DNA of 64,000 bases, taken from Abscondita cerata (lineage: Eukaryota; Arthropoda; Insecta; Coleoptera; Lampyridae). Location of the stretch: the NCBI GenBank assembly GCA_030710515.1, contig JALBCR010001052.1, positions 1 to 64,000 on the forward strand, read 5' to 3'. Under the pieces are notes generated by a model, which made no database searches, was not told the origin of the DNA, and worked only from the letters and a program-made list of their open reading frames with translations. The position numbers were made by a program, and so were the translations under genes. Numbering within the stretch: position 1 is the first letter of the stretch; each line of letters begins with the position of its first letter. Below, piece by piece: positions 58,565 to 64,000 of this stretch.

Positions 58565-60390
58565 AAATTATAACAAAAATTACAAATAATACAATTAAAA
58601 CTAACATATTTAGAACAATATTTTTTGTTTAATTAAAAAATAGATACGTATCTATTTGAACATCTAACATTCGTAATTAATTAATTACTAACTCAGAATA
58701 ATCATGGACTATAAACTATATGAACACAATAAAATATTAACCGATGTTACCTGAATTATTTCTACACAATTTTTTAATTTTTTCAGTCCAATTTTCCTTA
58801 TAAACAACAAAAATATATGTGGCGTATATTTTTTTCATCTTTGAGACCCCCATTATCAAATTAAGTTATTTCCATCTTATTTATATAATATTCATCATAA
58901 GATTTTAATTTTACAATTAAATTGTAAAATTGCAAAAAATTATAAAATGCCAATTTTATTTTTCTCTCAATAAAAAACAACTCTTTAGAACTTAATGTAT
59001 TTAGAAAACTTATAATTATTTCCCATACTATCTCTTTTTTATTCTATTTACCATTTTTATATAAATGAACATCTTTTAAATAGATCTTTGTCGTCAATTA
59101 ATTTTAATAATTTTAGAAATGGAGGTTCTGAATATCTCATTCGAGATAACTTTCATACCTAAGGAAGGAAAGAAAGTAAATCCGTGAATTTTATGGTGAA
59201 ACTGCACCAAAGAAAAAAAAGAAATTTGTCAAAATGAGTTGCCAATCAATAAATATCAATCAATAAAACAAGTTGGTGAATTATTCATTCAAAAACAAGA
59301 ACATTATTTGAAAATAGTACAATCAATTCACCAAAGCTTCCTTCTTTGTTAAGAATATATTTTTTTTCTTTTTTACGACGAAATTGTCCCGATCGAGGAA
59401 AAAATTGTATTCACATCTTGTTTAAAATATTTCCAGACCTTAGACAATTATAAATCTCGCCTAGGGCTCAGTGTATACGTTACAAGCGATCTGCAAAAAA
59501 TTTCTTACCTTTGTTCAAAATGCGCTACCTATTATACTATAACAAAAATTTCATAAAAAAATTTTGTACAGAAATAATTAAAAAAACTTGACATCCCTGA
59601 ATAGTTATTTGTGTAACAAAAATTAAATTGTTTAATTAAGTTGCAAGCGACAATCTTGCAACATGACATTTTTTCCTCACTAGTGAGGGAAAAACAATTT
59701 TCCTCACTATTGGTAGAGAAGAAACGTCTGTTTTCTAAGTATGTCCTGGAAAAAAATATTATAGAATGAAAAAGTGCATTTCAGAAGCTTCGAAATTGGA
59801 CATTGACAGTGACCGACGGAGACTAATACTTTTACTAGTATTGCTTCGATGTAATCATAACCTTGATGTAGGTAATGTTGTTTGTTTAGTGAATTATGCC
59901 CTTTATCATTGACTTTGTTTTAGAGTCTTTATGGTGTAAATGTAAGCATTTTATTATTAAATTCGGGGATACAAAAAGGGAAATTCATGTTATTTCTTTT
60001 AGAAAATTATCATCGTTTAAAAATAACATTTAAAAAACTCACAGCTAATATTTTATCTTCAACAAACAAAAGTAGAAATTGTGATCTATAGGTACTACAA
60101 ATCAGAAGCCAAAACTCATTATTGTAAGGAAACAAAACATATAATGACGAGTTTAAATAAGTATACTTATAATTTTTTGTTGACTCCAGTGCCGCGCTGC
60201 TTATGAAGTTGAAATTCCAAAAAACGTTAAATTAAAAATAAATGTTAAAAAAAGGGAGGTTTGAATTATAAATGTTGTTTTATAATAGTAAATTATGCAA
60301 GTTTTATAAACAGCATTTTAGACACGAGATTTATTTAGGGACGAACGAAGCGTAGCGGACCAACACAAAAATACTAAAATTTGAAAATTA
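58565..60390. other. scarecrow intron 2 portion, no gene seen
   Basis: About 1.8 kb of AT-rich non-coding DNA. The only structure seen is the CTCACTAGTGAG palindrome near 59676-59687, shared with 52.06 kb. Confidence 0.4.
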
Positions 60391-60394
60391 CTTT

Positions 60395-60866
60395 ACTTTA
60401 GCTTAACAAACGAATCTGAAGGACATATGAAGTTCAGCAATATTTTGTACGTATTCTCTGTCCTGATTTTCTGTTTTTCCATTATTTTTTTTTGTTATTT
60501 CTTTAACCTACTATTTTTTTTTTCGTCATTGTCGTGACTGGCGCTTGGACCGGTCCATTGTATGTCGTCATGCAATGGCTGTGCTGTTATATTTTATGTT
60601 CTTATTTACATTCTATAATGTTTAGACACTTAATCAATATTATTACATATGAATACTAACGTGGGTAAGGGTTGGCATGTTTAGGTTTTAGTGGTTTTCC
60701 TAAACCTTGAAGCAAATGCTTTGCCAAGACGAACCAATCCACAATTGCACACGGTTTTGTCACCACACTATACAGGTTTATACTGATCTTCTGGGGCACC
60801 ATACATAACACTTACCTCACAATAAAATATTTAAAATGTACCATATAAATAAATAAATAAATAATA
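60395..60866 (+). mobile_element. LINE 3' end (jockey-like), copy 3 of 3
   Basis: The last codons (NLKDI-type, near 60410-60430) and the 3' UTR match the minus-strand copy at 33738-33925, including GTCGTGACTGGCGCTTGGAC then CGGTCCATT. It ends with AATATTTAAAATGTACCATA and an (AAAT)n tail at 60843-60866. About 240 bp between the CGGTCCATT block and the tail are missing from the 33.7 kb copy. Strongly 5' truncated. Confidence 0.8.
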
Positions 60867-60949
60867 AGAATACAAAATCCTGAGGTAACTATAAATTAAC
60901 AGTAACATTAGAAACATTTTGACAATTAAACCTAACCTTAAATAACTGA

Positions 60950-61370
60950 CAAGTGACATAATCAGACATTTCAAAGCTTTTGCCAAAATGGTGTCTGTAG
61001 GGCAAACAAACCTTTGTTTTTATTGTAATGTGTGTAATTTCTGTTGATTGTTTGTACTTTTCGTGGTTGTTTTAATTATAAGGTAGTTATAGAATCTGTG
61101 AAAGAGTATTTTAACTCAATTTATGTTTAAAATTACAAATAACAGGGATTCTAAAAAATTTAACACTGTTACGATTTTCTTTAGTGCCACAGTTCACTAC
61201 ACAACCAAATGCTGTCATTATGGTACATTACAAATCAATTAAACGTATAAACTATATTAAAATCCTATAACTCAATGATAAAATCCATCTAATTATACGT
61301 AAGTTTGCCCTACAGTAGCCATTTTTAAAGGTCTTTGACAGCTATCTGACAGCGCATTGAAATGCCTTAT
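60950..61370. repeat. Diverged foldback with TGTAGGGCAAAC arms
   Basis: GTGTCTGTAGGGCAAAC (60991-61007) pairs with GTTTGCCCTACAGTAGCC (61303-61320), and the outer CATTTCAAAGC block is mirrored near 61355. Centre not palindromic. Probably a MITE of about 420 bp. Confidence 0.45.
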
Positions 61371-61968
61371 TAATTTAAAACCAAGTTTAACCCGTGACTA
61401 AAATCCGTTGTTGCCAACTTCGTATCGTGAGTAAAACCAAAGCCCAATATGGTCTTTGCTAAAACGCACAAAGTCACATCTTGTCAATGTGTATTTAAAA
61501 TGTATCGTGTCAACATATACGATAAATTGTGTTTTACAGGTGGGAGTAGAACAGTAAATCGCCTACAAAAAACAATGTTACGAATATGTGGTATTGGGTT
61601 TCCTTTATTAAGGTAGTATAGTAAACTTTTGGTTTATAAGAGCCGATTTTGTTATTTTGATTAGAATCATAGTAAGTAGGTGATGACATAATTTAAATGG
61701 TACTTTCTCAGCTTTCAAAGCCATGATGCATTTACAAAGGTACAAAAATTTTGCTTTGAATAATTTTTTTTCATTTTAATAATAAATAATAAAAATATTA
61801 TATATCATTAAAATCATCATATAACATTATTTTTTATGTAATTCAATTGAAAAAAAAATATACATCCACCTTTCGTCTAAAAGGATCAATGTACAAATAT
61901 AAAAATTGAGCAGTATAATTATTTGCAAAGCTGAGAAAAATTTGTTCTATATTCTGGTTTATACAGGG

Positions 61969-62137
61969 TAAATCATCGCCAATTATAGCAAAACAGTAAA
62001 AGTTTTACAAGTTTTGTTATTTTAGTAGCTTGCAAGTTGATAAATTTTACATTTTAAAATTATTTTGAAATATACAGTATGTCCCAAAATAGTGTGGCGC
62101 ATCAAAATTATGTTTTTCTTATGGAACACCCTGTATT
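61969..62137. repeat. Repeat with TACAGGGTAAATC / GGAACACCCTGTA ends
   Basis: Opposed TACAGGGT and ACCCTGTA ends bound about 170 bp; a TACAGTATGTCCC sequence near 62075 may be another end, giving a shorter unit of about 60 bp. Non-coding. Confidence 0.35.
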
Positions 62138-62429
62138 TTATTGCCCGTAAAAAAATAAGGTATACTTTTATAAAAGTTTGCAATATTGATTACTAGGAAA
62201 GAAAATTAGATTTACAACTCGAAAATCAGTCAATACTATAATAAGATCCCAAGCTAGTAGCGAAAAAAATTGTTTTATACAAAGATTGTAATGTTGAATG
62301 AAAATAAACTGAAAATTATTATTCCAAAGTATATTTATATAGGTATTGTAGTGTAGAAAGGAATGGTGGTTGAAATTTGTAAAGAAATGGTTACAAAGCG
62401 GAACCAAATGTAGAATTTGATACACCTAC

Positions 62430-64000
62430 CTAACAAAAAATAGAAAATCTGTAAGTAGAAGAAAATCCCAACTTAATATAAAAGTGTAACTAAAAAGCAT
62501 TTGTAAAATACATATATTAATTCTGTCTAGGTCTAGAGAGTTAGTTATACATATTATCTAAAAAGGAAAAATAAAGAAAAAGGGATTAAATGGTTTTTAG
62601 TTACAGAGAAAGTATTGTATTTACAAGCAATTTCTTTATATTTACATGTCGACATTCAAACAAAACGAGAAGACAATCACAACAATAGATTTTAATATCC
62701 TTCAGTAAATACCTGAATACCTCTATTGTTAGTTTCCCCTTCAGTTTCAGCTCAATTTCCTTTGACGTGCTGATAGCGCATTAAAGATTGTCGTAATGCA
62801 ATTCTCCATGAAAACATCGATTTCGGATGTTTGTTTATATATTTTTAATTAAAGACTACGTCTATTTCTAATTATGGTTAAATGATGTGAAACGGCCCTG
62901 AAAGTTATTCGGTAAATACGTATACGGCGTGCTATTTACCAAGAGTCGCCATATTGAGCGACGTATAGAGCGGGCTACTGTATTGTCATTGGATTTCGAG
63001 TGTTCTGTAAACACACATAACTTGGTGTGTATTTACTTGCTGTCAGTTAGTTATTGCAACAGTGCGTATTCGTAGTCTATTGGCACATTCTGTACTTAAA
63101 CCTACATGCATTCCTTATTATTTTTCTTATTGTATATTTACGTAAGACCTCTGAAAGTATTTCACTGAAAGCACGTATTAGTTCTTCCAATAAATTTATT
63201 TTTTCTTACTTCCTTGAAAAATAATTCTAGGTAATCAATATAAGTACAATGTTTTGATAACGAATTCATAGTACTTTCTTTTTTATACATTACATTTTTT
63301 ATGCATGCTCATAGATTTCTTCCGAGATTGAAGTGTTACTACACTTAGTGTGAACTGATTTTGAAAATTGGATTTACAACTAGTATAGTAGGTACTTACG
63401 TCTTACCTTAGTAACTTTTCAATAACTTTAATTGATTGTGTGTTAAGTCCAAATGTACACAAACTTACGATTACAAGGATTATAAAATATTTACCTATAC
63501 TTAATACTAATGTATAATAGTTTTTAGAAGGAACTTAAACTAGGATAAAAGTCAATATTTCAGTTGTTAGGTATGGAGGGCTATAAAATAAAGAATAATC
63601 TAAAGCAGAAGGGATGAATGAATAAATATAACAGTGAACACCAAAAAGTTTAATACACAACATCGGACAAGTGTTTTGATAATACAGCAATCACTTCAGA
63701 ATTATTTCCTGCTTGTGTCGACCTACTTCTTGGTTTACAACATACACACGAAGGGAATAGAAAACTGCAAGAATATCACGCAAATAACCTTACAACATGC
63801 GCAGCATTGGAGCATTTTATGAAATGTCCTGCAATCAATCAACCGTCTCATCAGTACAAATATTAAATAATCATCCAATTTTTAAAACAAAAACTTCTTG
63901 CGGGATTGGATTTTAACACTAGTTGCCAAAGTTTCGCCCATACTATCGTATAAGAGATTTCATCGGGCGAGAAAGTAAAAAGAGTTTAAGACTAGCAAAA
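62430..64000. other. Right end of window, no gene seen
   Basis: No recognisable exon, repeat or RNA gene. A less AT-rich patch occurs at 62885-63010 but has no open frame with known motifs. Probably intron 2 of scarecrow. Confidence 0.4.

Noticed and set aside
1..64000. CRISPR arrays, operons or bacterial-type signals
   Set aside because: No regularly spaced direct repeats with unique spacers; genes have introns and animal orthologues, so the DNA is eukaryotic nuclear.

Overview
The window is AT-rich, intron-containing eukaryotic DNA from an insect. The three host genes I can identify have clear insect or animal orthologues, and the repeats (PIF/Harbinger, pogo, mariner, Tc1, hAT, non-LTR retrotransposons, many foldback MITEs) are typical of a beetle-like genome. 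The beetle assignment is a guess. Coding density is very low and most long open frames are transposon relics or chance.

Host genes: (1) 1.3-2.9 kb, minus strand: the first four coding exons of the giant IAP/ubiquitin-conjugating enzyme BRUCE (BIRC6), including its BIR zinc domain; the gene continues off the left edge. (2) 15.5-17.4 kb, minus strand: a complete six-exon gene for mitochondrial ribosomal protein S5, with one apparent single-base frameshift in its last exon. (3) 42.6-51.4 kb, plus strand: the first two coding exons of the NK2-class homeobox gene scarecrow (NKX2-1 orthologue), separated by an 8.4 kb intron. Its homeobox exon is not in the window, so the last 12.6 kb is probably intron 2.

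Mobile DNA by region. 0-5 kb: a TA-flanked MITE, a foldback with a Tc1/mariner-type transposase C-terminus, and a 1,043 bp hAT derivative with a perfect 8 bp target duplication. 5.9-9.8 kb: two LINE copies in tandem. 11-15 kb: a repeat copy interrupted by a foldback carrying a hammerhead-ribozyme-like core, a tRNA-like sequence and a dispersed repeat. 17.8-20 kb: a two-gene PIF/Harbinger element. 20.6-26 kb: two pogo-type transposase relics, one inside a 3.3 kb element with TIRs, subterminal repeats and a nested mariner. 26-28 kb: a LINE. 33.7-37.1 kb: a LINE and a Tc1 element with a DD34E transposase. 39-40 kb: another pogo fragment. 43-64 kb, inside scarecrow introns: a Tc1/mariner transposase relic, several foldbacks, a LINE fragment, a 1.1 kb palindrome with a nested MITE, and two more hammerhead-like motifs.

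The most notable signal is a set of hammerhead ribozyme-like sequences. Three loci on the minus strand (near 11.47, 47.65 and 53.97 kb) carry CTGANGA, a stem II hairpin, GAAA, a tiny self-complementary stem III and a cleavage triplet in the right order; two foldback elements (near 40.1 and 48.6 kb) carry decayed versions in their arms. The 11.4 kb copy sits in a 132 bp element flanked by a 13 bp direct repeat, and related copies of the host repeat show the site without it. No computation was run; all calls come from reading the sequence.
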